Of a DNA stretch of 64,000 bases, positions 30,926 through 42,900 are shown one piece after another; position 1 is the first letter of the stretch, and each line of letters opens with the position of its first letter. This DNA comes from Glandiceps talaboti. Taxonomy: Eukaryota; Hemichordata; Enteropneusta; Spengelidae. Under the pieces are notes generated by a model that saw nothing but the letters and a program-made list of their open reading frames with translations, was not told where the DNA came from and did not search any database. The stretch is taken from positions 30,925,176 to 30,989,175 of the forward strand of contig NC_135550.1 in assembly GCF_964340395.1 (NCBI RefSeq), in the 5' to 3' direction. The position numbers and the translations under genes are program-made.

Positions 30926-32773
30926 ATGGCTACAATTACCCTATTTACAAAGCCACACCAACTAGTTCACTTCAGTGCCATAGTTCTGAGAGATCAGCTT
31001 CATGTCGGTGACTTCCTTGATGATGTCAAACTATACCATCCTTGGACGTATGTCCTCTCTTCCTTTTCCCTTTAACCATTCTTTCCATTATTGCCTTTTC
31101 CAGACTGTTTGCTGCCCAAAATGAATAGGGCCACCCTAAACTTACCTTCCACTAGTATTCAGATAGGAATCAGATAGGTTAATTTTATGTGGACTAAAAA
31201 ATTATGAAAATGTTGTATTTTCAGATTAAATAGTTATCCTCTTTATACATATATGCAAACACTTCCATCACACAGTTTTAATGTCAACTTTTAGTTCATT
31301 TGTATAGATGTACATTTTTTTAGGCTGACTAACTGAAAATAGGACCTCGGTTGGATCATGTATGCCACTTCAACTTCAATTTATCTCAAAAGAGACTTTT
31401 TAACAACAATCTGTCAAATGTGAAAGAACATGAGATTTGCTGTGCGTGAACACAGCGTGTGTTGTAGTTTTCAATCATAGAGGTAATTGACCTAAATTAG
31501 AAACGAACATATCCTTCAACCAACCATGACCACTCTCTGAATAATAAGGGTAATTTGTTGTGCATGAGTAGAAGATCTTTGAAGAAGAAAACATTGACTG
31601 GACTTCTTTATTACCATTCTGACCAGCATACTGTATTTTTCCTAGCGAGGTGCCAGTTTTTATAATTTTCATACTTTTTCTTTATAATTTTCATTCAGAG
31701 AAAAATATTACTGAATACACAATGTCAAGCTCAGTCAGAGGAAATTAAAAACTTTTATAAAGATTGAAATCAGTTCAAAAATTAATACTACTTCAGTTTG
31801 CGAAATGTTTATATATATGAACAGAATGGTACTTGTATATGTCATGCACACACACACAGAATAATTGACCATAACTATAATGTACATCCAACAATGACCA
31901 GTCTCTCCAAGTAATAAGGGTCATTTGTTCAAAATAAACGCAAGGATTTTTGGTGTATGAATGAAGCTTATTAACGTCTTTCCCATGGCAACTTGCATGA
32001 TTCCCGGTAATGATGCAGTGAAGAAGCACTACCTGACAATGATAAGCAAGCCCTGTGGGATTTTAAAGTTGGCCTTGTATAGTCACATTGCTTAGCAATC
32101 ATCAATTTACATGATTGACAGCTCAGCTAACACAAAAAGACAATTTCTTTTTTTCTTGCAAGGTCTCAATAATTGATGATTTTCTTTTCAATACATCTAA
32201 CACATTGCTTGTAAAATTTATCTTGTGAGTTTGTTTTGTTGACGTTTATTTCTGTACATAATATTCATGTTCTTTCATATCACCCTGTAAATATATTCTA
32301 AATCAAAACCTGAAGGACGGTTATTTTAAGTTGTTTTTGTGATAGCGTTCATTCACATGAGAAGTATACTTTGACCATGAGCAAAAGAAATGACAAACAT
32401 TTTATATAATAAAGTAGTGTGTCATTTGGAAGGACCTTTGGTAAGAAATTTTTTTTGTTTGCTGAATGAGATATGTATAGTCATGATTATAACCTACTCA
32501 GTTTAAAATTACTAGTATGTAATAGAAGTCAAAAATGGAACATTTCACAAGGCTTGATAAATTATTGGTCACTATCAAGATTCATTTCAAGCAAAGGTTC
32601 AAATATGAAGGTGAGGCCCCACAGTCAGCTCTCTCCGTGGTTCATATCTGCTGAAAAGCACACTAATGTGTTTTTTTTTCAGTGACTACATGCTATCTCT
32701 ATCTAAAGAAAGACGCTTTCAAATTATTCAAATGCTATCAGAATGTTTACTTGACAAATGTTTTGACTTTTAA
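30926..32773 (+). CDS. possible small two-exon gene (70 aa), family unknown
   Basis: Exon 1, 30926-31047, starts at ATG in a good context (ACCATCATGG) and ends TGGAC|GTATGT, phase 2. Exon 2, 32683-32773, follows a strong acceptor (nine T, then CAG). It completes the split codon and runs to TAA at 32771-32773. The product starts MATITLFTKPHQLVHFSAIV, has an acidic centre (GDFLDDVKLYHPWTDY) and ends in an amphipathic, Cys-containing helix-like tail (SKERRFQIIQMLSECLLDKC). Consistent phase, clean donor and acceptor and an in-frame stop support it. It could instead be the 3' end of a larger gene with unseen 5' exons, or chance. A poly(A) signal AATAAA lies at 33193-33198. I do not recognise the protein. 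Confidence 0.38.
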
Positions 32774-34036
32774 TATACATCTTGCAATTCCAGGTAGGTT
32801 GCAGATACAGATTTGGAGTATAGCGCCACCAAGTGTTTATATTTGTCTAGTAAAGAGATAGGAGCCAGAAAGCCCAGTTTGATGAATATATGTGAGAAGT
32901 ATGGTTTATTACAGGTATACCTTTTTTTCTTTTATCATGAGAATATCCCATATGAAGACTTTAGACACTGGAAGTATATGTACATTATGTTGTCATGGAT
33001 GCCTTGCCACATACCACCTGTAGAGGGCGTACTATTGAATTTACTTGGCATCTTTAAAAGCTTGAATATGTGCCATTCTCTAAAACTGTCTCAAATCCAG
33101 AATTCAACTAAAATGTTTCTTTACTATAAGTTTCAACATAAAATTATTACAATTACAAAGTAAATCACTTTATGGAATCAATTTCATTGTGAAATAAACA
33201 TAAAATGTTTTCTGCAATAACTACTCAACTGTACAATGATTGAAATACTCAACTGCTTTTACTACAGTTATATAACTTTCAAAGGAACTTTTTATAGATA
33301 AATAGAAAAAATGATTACAAATAGAATAATCAGAATGAAAAATACAATGACACAGCTGCTGTATGAGACTACAAGCAGGTGGTAGAGCAATACTTCAATC
33401 TTGAGTAGGAAAGCAACGTCGCTTCTTTCATAAACCATGAAGTGTCAATTTCCTTCATGTACATTTCCTTCCATTGTATTTTTCCACTTGCACAATGAGG
33501 ATTAACCATCAAAAGTATGGAGTCATTTTCTCCCTCACACCTGATAGATCAACCCTGTTTGGATAGAGATGATGGCATTCCTGTTGATACACACACATAT
33601 ATATATATATATCTACAGTTGTTTCATTTCTCATATGTTTTATTCATCCCAGCACTAAAATGTACCAAGTGAAGTGTTTGTGTGTTGTGTAACCCTCCAG
33701 GTGCAGTGTCTCATAGCAACAGGTTCATATGTAATTCATAGCAACATGTTGCTATCTAGAATCCATTCCCCTGTTGTTGTTGTTTTTTGCTTTCTCTAAA
33801 TCTTCACCAAAGGATAACATGAATAATTATGTTCGTTTCATAAGTTTTCATTGTTTGGTATTTTCTGCAAACATTCAAGCTTCCACTGTGGACACAGAGG
33901 CCAATTATTTGGTAAAGCCAACAAAATGGTTGAATACATTTATAAAAAATGTACTAAAAATAAATGTGGAGAGTAAAGATGTTAATAGTATTATCCTTGA
34001 AAACATTTTAAAAACAACAACACCATGCTATATTAC
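32774..34036. other. noncoding stretch before the 59-bp array
   Basis: Possible 3' UTR of the small candidate gene up to about 33220, then AT-rich sequence with a short (TA)n at about 33597-33611. No other gene is seen. Confidence 0.5.
33193..33198 (+). promoter_or_regulatory. candidate poly(A) signal for the small two-exon gene
   Basis: AATAAA 420 bp after the candidate stop codon. Confidence 0.25.
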
Positions 34037-37000
34037 ACACAACATGCTATGGAGAGTATGGTATAGTAAATACACAGACAAAATGTCACATTACAATACA
34101 ACATGCTATGGAAAGCATGGTATAGTAAATACATACACAAAATGTTACATTACACACAACATGCTATGGAGAGTATGGTATAGTAAATATATACACAAAA
34201 TGTTACATTACATTACAACATGCTATGGAGAGTATGGTATAGTAAATACATACACAAAATGTTACATTACAATACAACATGCTATGGAGAGTATGGTATA
34301 GTAAATACATACACAAAATGTTACATTACACACAACATGCTATGGAGAGTATGGTATAGTAAATACATACACAAAATGTTACATTACACACAACATGCTA
34401 TGGAAAGTATGGTATAGTAAATACATACACAAAATGTTACATTACAATACAACATGCTATGGAGAGTATGGTATAGTAAATACATACACAAAATGTTACA
34501 TTACACACAACATGCTATGGAGAGTATGGTATAGTAAATACATACACAAAATGTTACATTACACACAACATGCTATGGAAAGTATGGTATAGTAAATACA
34601 TAGACAAAATGTCACATTACAATACAACATGCTATGGAAAGTATGGTATAGTAAATACACAGACAAAATGTCACATTACAATACAACATGCTATGGAAAG
34701 CATGGTATAGTAAATACATAGACAAAATGTCACATTACAATACAACATACTATGGACAGTATGGTATAGTAAATACATACACAAAATGTCACATTACATT
34801 ACAACATGCTATGGAGAGTATGGTATAGTAAATACATAGACAAAATGTTACATTACATTACAACATGCTATGGAGAGTATGGTATAGTAAATACATACAC
34901 AAAATGTTACATTACATTACAACATGCTATGGAGAGTATGGTATAGTAAATACATACACAAAATGTTACATTACAATACAACATGCTATGGAAAGTATGG
35001 TATAGTAAATACATAGACAAAATGTCACATTACAACACAACATGCTATGGAGAGTATGGTATAGTAAATACATACACAAAATGTCACATTACAATACAAC
35101 ATACTATGGAGAGTATGGTATAGTAAATACATACACAAAATGTCACATTACAATACAACATACTATGGAGAGTATGGTATAGTAAATACATACACAAAAT
35201 GTTACATTACATTACAACATGCTATGGAGAGTATGGTATAGTAAATACATACACAAAATGTCACATTACAATACAACATACTATGGACAGTATGGTATAG
35301 TAAATACATAGACAAAATGTCACATTACAATACAACATGCTATGAAAAGTATGGTATAGTAAATACATAGACAAAATGTCACATTACAATACAACATGCT
35401 ATGGAAAGTATGGTATAGTAAATACATAGACAAAATGTCACATTACAATACAACATGCTATGGACAGCATGGTATAGTAAATACATAGATAAAATGTCAC
35501 ATTACAATACAACATGCTATAGAAAGTATGGTATAGTAAATACATAGACAAAATGTCACATTACAATACAACATACTATGGACAGTATGGTATAGTAAAT
35601 ACATACACAAAATGTCACATTACAATACAACATACTATGGAAAGTATGGTATAGTAAATACATAGACAAAATGTCACATTACAATACAACATGCTATGGA
35701 CAGCATGGTATAGTATATACATAGACAAAATTTCATATTACAATACAACATACTATGGAAAGTATGGTATAGTAAATACATAGACAAAATGTCACATTAC
35801 AATACAACATGCTATGGAAAGTATGGTATAGTAAATACATAGACAAAATGTCACATTACAATACAACATGCTATAGACAGTTTGGTATAGTAAATACATA
35901 GACAAAATGTCACATTACAATACAACATGCTATAGAAAGTATGGTATAGTAAATACATAGACAAAATGTCACATTACAATACAACATACTATGGACAGTA
36001 TGGTATAGTAAATACATACACAAAATGTCACATTACAATACAACATACTATGGACAGTATGGTATAGTAAATACATAGACAAAATGTCACATTACAATAC
36101 AACATACTATGGACAGTATGGTATAGTAAATACATAGACAAAATGTCACATTACAATACAACATGCTATGGAAAGTTTGGTATAGTAAATACATAGACAA
36201 AATGTCACATTACAATACAACATGCTATGGACAGCATGGTATAGTAAATACATAGACAAAATGTCACGTACATTACAATACAACATGCTATGGAAAGTAT
36301 GGTATAGTAAATACATAGACAAAATGTCACATTACAGTACAACATACTATAGAAAGTATGGTATAGTAAATACATAGACAAAATGTCACATTACAATACA
36401 ACATGCTATGGACAGTTTGGTATAGTAAATACATAGACAGAATGTCACATTACAATACAACATGCTATGGACAGTATGGTATAGTAAATACATACACAAA
36501 ATGTCACATTACAATACAACATGCTATGGAAAGTATGGTATAGTAAATACATACACAAAATGTCACATTACATTACAACATGCTATGGAGAGTATGGTAT
36601 AGTAAATACATACACAAAATGTCACATTACAATACAACATGCTATGGACAGTATGGTATAGTAAATACATACACAAAATGTCACATTACAATACAACATG
36701 CTATGGAAAGTATGGTATAGTAAATACATAGACAAAATGTCACATTACAATACACCATGCTATGGAAAGTATGGTATAGTAAATACATAGACAAAATGTC
36801 ACATTACAATACAACATGCTATGGAAAGTATGGTATAGTAAATACATAGACAAAATGTCACATTATAATACAACATACTATGGAAAGTATGGTATAGTAA
36901 ATACATAGACAAAATGTCATATTACAATACAACATACTATGGAAAGTATGGTATAGTAAATACATACACAAAATGTCACATTACATTACAACATGCTATG

Positions 37001-38228
37001 GAGAGTATGGTATAGTAAATACATAGACAAAATGTCACATTACAACACAACATGCTATGGAGAGTATGGTATAGTAAATACATAGACAGAATGTCACATT
37101 ACAATACAACATGCTATGGACAGTTTGGTATAGTAAATACATAGACAAAATGTCACATTACAATACAACATGCTATAGACAGCATGGTATAGTAAATACA
37201 TAGACAAAATGTCACATTACAATACAACATGCTATGACAGTTTGGTATAGTAAATACATAGACAAAATGTCACATTACAATACAACATGCTATAGAAAGT
37301 ATGGTATAGTAAATACATAGACAAAATGTCACATTACAATACAACATACTATGGACAGTATGGTATAGTAAATACATACACAAAATGTCACATTACAATA
37401 CAACATACTATGGACAGTATGGTATAGTAAATACATAGACAAAATGTCACATTACAATACAACATACTATGGACAGTATGGTATAGTAAATACATACACA
37501 AAATGTCACATTACAATACAACATACTATGGACAGTATGGTATAGTAAATACATAGACAAAATGTCACATTACAATACAACATACTATGGACAGTATATG
37601 GTATAGTAAATACATACACAAAATGTCACATTACAATACAACATACTATGGACAGTATGGTATAGTAAATACATAGACAAAATGTCACATTACAATACAA
37701 CATGTTATGGAAAGTTTGGTATAGTAAATACATAGACAAAATGTCACATTACAATACAACATGCTATGGACAGCATGGTATAGTAAATACATAGACAAAA
37801 TGTCACGTACATTACAATACAACATGCTATGGAAAGTATGGTATAGTAAATACATAGACAAAATGTCACATTACAGTACAACATACTATGGAGAGTATGG
37901 TATAGTAAATACATAGACAAAATGTCACATTACAATACAACATGCTATGGACAGTTTGGTATAGTAAATACATAGACAGAATGTCACATTACAATACAAC
38001 ATGCTATGGAAAGTATGGTATAGTAAATACATAGACAGAATGTCACATTACAATACAACATGCTATGGAAAGTATGGTATAGTAAATACATAGACAGAAT
38101 GTCACATTACAATACAACATGCTATGGACAGTTTGGTATAGTAAATACATAGACAAAATGTCACATTACAATACAACATGCTATGGACAGTTTGGTATAG
38201 TAAATACATAGACAGAATGTCACATTAC
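34037..38228. repeat. 59-bp minisatellite, about 71 copies (4.2 kb)
   Basis: The unit reads ACAACATGCTATGGAAAGTA, TGGTATAGTAAATACATAGA, CAAAATGTCACATTACAAT. Variable sites are GAGAG/GAAAG/GACAG, TACACA/TAGACA, GTTACATT/GTCACATT, ATGCTA/ATACTA and AATAC/ATTAC. The left end is rich in the GAGAG-TACACA-GTTACATT type, the middle and right in GACAG/GAAAG-TAGACA-GTCACATT. A rare 4-bp insertion (GTCACGTACATTAC) recurs at about 36266 and 37805 within matching neighbouring units, showing block duplication. 59 is not a multiple of three, so there is no long frame. Confidence 0.97.
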
Positions 38229-39996
38229 TACTCATGATGTACCTACTGAAGAGACTGTCTTGATTTACACTATCAGAAAGGAATTTTACAAGTGGAAGTT
38301 TATCATCTAAACTAATAAAATACAAAAATAATTCTTCATTATTTAAGGTATGAAAATGAGTACATTTCAGTCACATACAAGAAAATAAAACCACTCTCTC
38401 ATTATAATATTGTGCTCAATCAATAAGAAAATAATATTCATCTTCAACAATTGTAGGGCATGACTTGCAAAATCTTTAGTTTGCAGGAATTGTTCTACTC
38501 AACTCTATTTGTAAATGAAAATCAGAAACTATAAATTTTATAAGTATATCTGTGGCAATCTTGATTCTCAATCCTAGCAAGATAACTTTATAGTTCAAAT
38601 TACTGACTTAAAAGTTCTGTATGTTTTAAGTTTATTTTTATCACTTCTATTTCTTCTAATATCATTATGTAAGCCATTATACCAAGACTTATAAAACTCT
38701 TTACACAGGTTGTCCTGAATGATATTTAGGTTAGAGTTAAATTGCAAATACAAGACCAAATATTCCTCTCACTATATTTATTAAGCAAAAAAGTGGTGCT
38801 AATATCTGTAAATGTAAAATATATAAGTTAAGATTTGATGCTGTATTTTTGAATTTTTAAAATTTTTGAATTTAAAGCACAAAAGTGGAAAATAGCTTCT
38901 CCAGTGCCTAATTTTTATTTAAGTAAGTTTGTACTTTATTTTAATAATTCATTTGAGATATGTTTTCATCATAATTCATTTTTCCACTATCTTTCTATAC
39001 AAGTCATCATTTGTAAAACACTGCATAATTCTGAACTTGTCAGATATGACAGCCAATGCCATTATCAACCAAAGCCAAACAATTTCACAGAAGGCAAGGA
39101 ATTGAACAGTTATACACATAGCAATGTACAGTTGATGTATTACAATATTATACTGTATCTCACAGTACAAAGACTGATATTGACCTTCAGGACCAAAACT
39201 GTTCATCAGCTTGGTAGATCAAATGACTTACACTGTTTATAATGCACAAACAGTTCAAGAGTTTAGCATTGATATTTTGGCTGACAATCCTCACCAATAT
39301 TGCATATTCCATAAATATTGTCATGTTTTAATTTCAGTTCTTACTCTGCACGCCAGTTGTTCATTTCACATATACAGATACCCATGTTATTATCTGCACA
39401 TTCAAAGGGGTTCTAACATTGGACATTTCTAATTTAAATTCCAAATTATCACTAACACTTTTACAATACATTGTATAGAAAAGTATGTTTTTCATCAAAG
39501 AGTACTAGTTTGAATATTTCTGAGGTGAGAGACATTCATTGATTTTTTTACATCCCATTCTTTGTAAGAATTTTGCCAGCTATTAGTACTTCATACACAT
39601 TTTCCTGGTAAGCAATTTTCAAAAATATTGTGTATTATAATGAGGTGTAATGATGCATACTTAAATGGTTGGTTGAACATAAAGGTTAAGTACATACCCA
39701 CATGGCTGATTTGTCATTCATTCAGTCACCTTTATTATCAAGGCATACATACTGGCTTCCCATTCCCTGTATTTATCCCAAACTAAATTCCCTGCTACAA
39801 GTCCCACACCTCTAAGATCAGTGTATTTATGCCAAACTTTCAACATTTATTGTGCAGCACTTTGATGATAAAAAAGTATTAAAGGACAAGTATGAGCTTC
39901 CATAACACTTCTTCATTAAAATGTGCTAAATATAATTCGATATAGAAAGTGACAATTTGCCTTTGGTAGAGTCCATTATGCCAAATAACTATTGCA
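38229..39996. other. AT-rich spacer between two satellite arrays
   Basis: No gene is supported. The open frames at 38904-39432 are short and without splice or family evidence. Confidence 0.6.
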
Positions 39997-42900
39997 GATG
40001 ACAGAGTTCACTACAAAAAATGACCATTTACTGATGATAGAGTTCACTACAAAAAGTGACCATTTACTGATGATAGAGTTCACTACAAAAAGTGACCATT
40101 TACTGATGATAGAGTTCACTACAAAAAATGACCATTTACTGGTGATAGAGTTCACTAAAAAAAGTGACCATTAACTGATGATAGAGTTCACTACAAAAAG
40201 TGACCATTTACTGGTGATAGAGTTCACTACAAAAAGTGACCATTTACTGATGATAGAGTTCACTACAAAAAGTGACCATTTACTGATGATAGAGTTCATT
40301 ATAAAAAGTGACCATTTACTGATGATAGAGTTCACTACAAAAAGTGACCATTTACTGATGATAGAGTTCACTACAAAAAATGACCATTTACTGGTGATAG
40401 AGTTCACTACAAAAAATTACCATTTACTGGTGATAGAGTTCACTACAAAAAGTGACCATTTACTGGTGATAGAGTTCATTACAAAAAGTGACCATTTACT
40501 GATGACAGAGTTCACTACAAAAAGTGACCATTTACTGATGATAGAGTTCACTACAAAAAGTGACCATTTACTGATGATAGAGTTCACTACAAAAAGTGAC
40601 CATTTACTGATGATAGAGTTCACTACAAAAAGTGACCATTTACTGATGATAGAGTTCACTACAAAAAGTGACCATTTACTGATGACAGAGTTCACTACAA
40701 AAAGTGACCATTTACTGATGATAGAGTTCACTACAAAAAGTGACCATTTACTGATGATTGAGTTCACTACAAAAAGTGACCATTTACTGATGATAGAGTT
40801 CACTACAAAAAGTGACCATTTACTGATGATAGAGTTCACTACAAAAAGTGACCATTTACTGGTGATAGAGTTCACTACAAAAAGTGACCATTTACTGATG
40901 ACAGAGTTCACTACAAAAAGTGACCATTTACTGATGACAGAGTTCACTACAAAAAGTGACCATTTACTGATGATAGAGTTCATTACAAAAAGTGACCATT
41001 TACTGATGATAGAGTTCATTACAAAAAGTGACCATTTACTGATGATAGAGTTCACTACAAAAAGTGACCATTTATTGATGATGGAGTTCACTACAAAAAG
41101 TGACCATTTACTGATGATAGAGTTCATTACAAAAAGTGACCATTTACTGGTGATAGAGGTCACTACAAAAAGTGACCATTTACTGATGATAGAGGTCACT
41201 ACAAAAAGTGACCATTTACTGATGATAGAGTTCACTACAAAAAGTGACCATTTACTGATGATAGAGTTCACTACAAAAAGTGACCATTTACTGATGATAG
41301 AGGTCACTACAAAAAGTGACCATTTACTGATGATAGAGTTCACTACAAAAAGTGACCATTTACTGGTGATAGAGTTCACTACAAAAAGTGACCATTTACT
41401 GATGACAGAGTTCATTACAAAAAGTGACCATTTACTGATGATAGAGTTCATTACAAAAAGTGACCATTTACTGGTGATAGAGTTCACTACAAAAAGTGAC
41501 CATTTACTGATGATAGAGTTCATTACAAAAAGTGACCATTTATTGATGATAGAGTTCACTACAAAAAGTGACCATTTACTGATGATAGAGTTCACTACAA
41601 AAAGTGACCATTTACTGATGATAGAGTTCACTACAAAAAGTGACCATTTACTGATGATAGAGTTCACTACAAAAAGTGACCATTTACTGATGATAGAGTT
41701 CACTACAAAAAGTGACCATTTACTGATGACAGAGTTCACTACAAAAAGTGACCATTTACTGATGATAGAGTTCATTATAAAAAGTGACCATTTACTGATG
41801 ATAGAGTTCACTACAAAAAGTGACCATTTACTGATGATAGAGTTCACTACAAAAAGTGACCATTTACTGGTGATAGAGTTCACTACAAAAAGTGACCATT
41901 TACTGGTGATAGAGTTCACTACAAAAAGTGACCATTTACTGGTGATAGAGTTCACTACAAAAAGTGACCATTTACTGATGACAGAGTTCACTACAAAAAG
42001 TGACCATTTACTGATGATGGAGTTCACTACAAAAAGTGACCATTTACTGATGACAGAGTTCACTACAAAAAGTGACCATTTACTGATGACAGAGTTCACT
42101 ACAAAAAGTGACCATTTACTGATGATAGAGTTCATTACAAAAAGTGACCATTTACTGATGATAGAGTTCATTACAAAAAGTGACCATTTACTGATGATAG
42201 AGTTCACTACAAAAAGTGACCATTTACTGGTGATAGAGTTCACTACAAAAAGTGACCATTTACTGATGACAGAGTTCACTACAAAAAGTGACCATTTACT
42301 GATGATAGAGTTCACTACAAAAAGTGACCATTTACTGGTGATAGAGTTCACTACAAAAAATGACCATTTACTGGTGATAGAGTTCACTACAAAAAATGAC
42401 CATTTACTGGTGATAGAGTTCACTACAAAAAATGACCATTTACTGATGATAGAGTTCATTACAAAAAGTGATCATTTACTGATGATAGAGTTCACTACAA
42501 AAAGTGACCATTTACTGATGATAGAGTTCACTACAAAAAGTGACCATTTACTGATGATAGAGTTCACTACAAAAAGTGACCATTTACTGATGATAGAGTT
42601 CACTACAAAAAGTGACCATTTACTGGTGATAGAGTTCACTACAAAAAGTGACCATTTACTGGTGATAGAGTTCACTACAAAAAGTGACCATTTACTGATG
42701 ACAGAGTTCACTACAAAAAGTGACCATTTACTGATGACAGAGTTCACTACAAAAAGTGACCATTTACTGGTGATAGAGTTCACTACAAAAAGTGACCATT
42801 TACTGGTGATAGAGTTCACTACAAAAAGTGACCATTTACTGATGACAGAGTTCACTACAAAAAGTGACCATTTACTGATGATAGAGTTCACTACAAAAAG

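Noticed and set aside
32813-33163. 116-codon frame 3' of the small candidate gene, with an internal CAG|GTATAC donor-like site
   Set aside because: No acceptor or phase links it to neighbouring exons and it resembles no family; treated as 3' UTR or noncoding.
33774-34592. Open frames of 175 and 65 codons at the start of the 59-bp array
   Set aside because: They run into the minisatellite and merely follow small phase shifts; no homology or signals.
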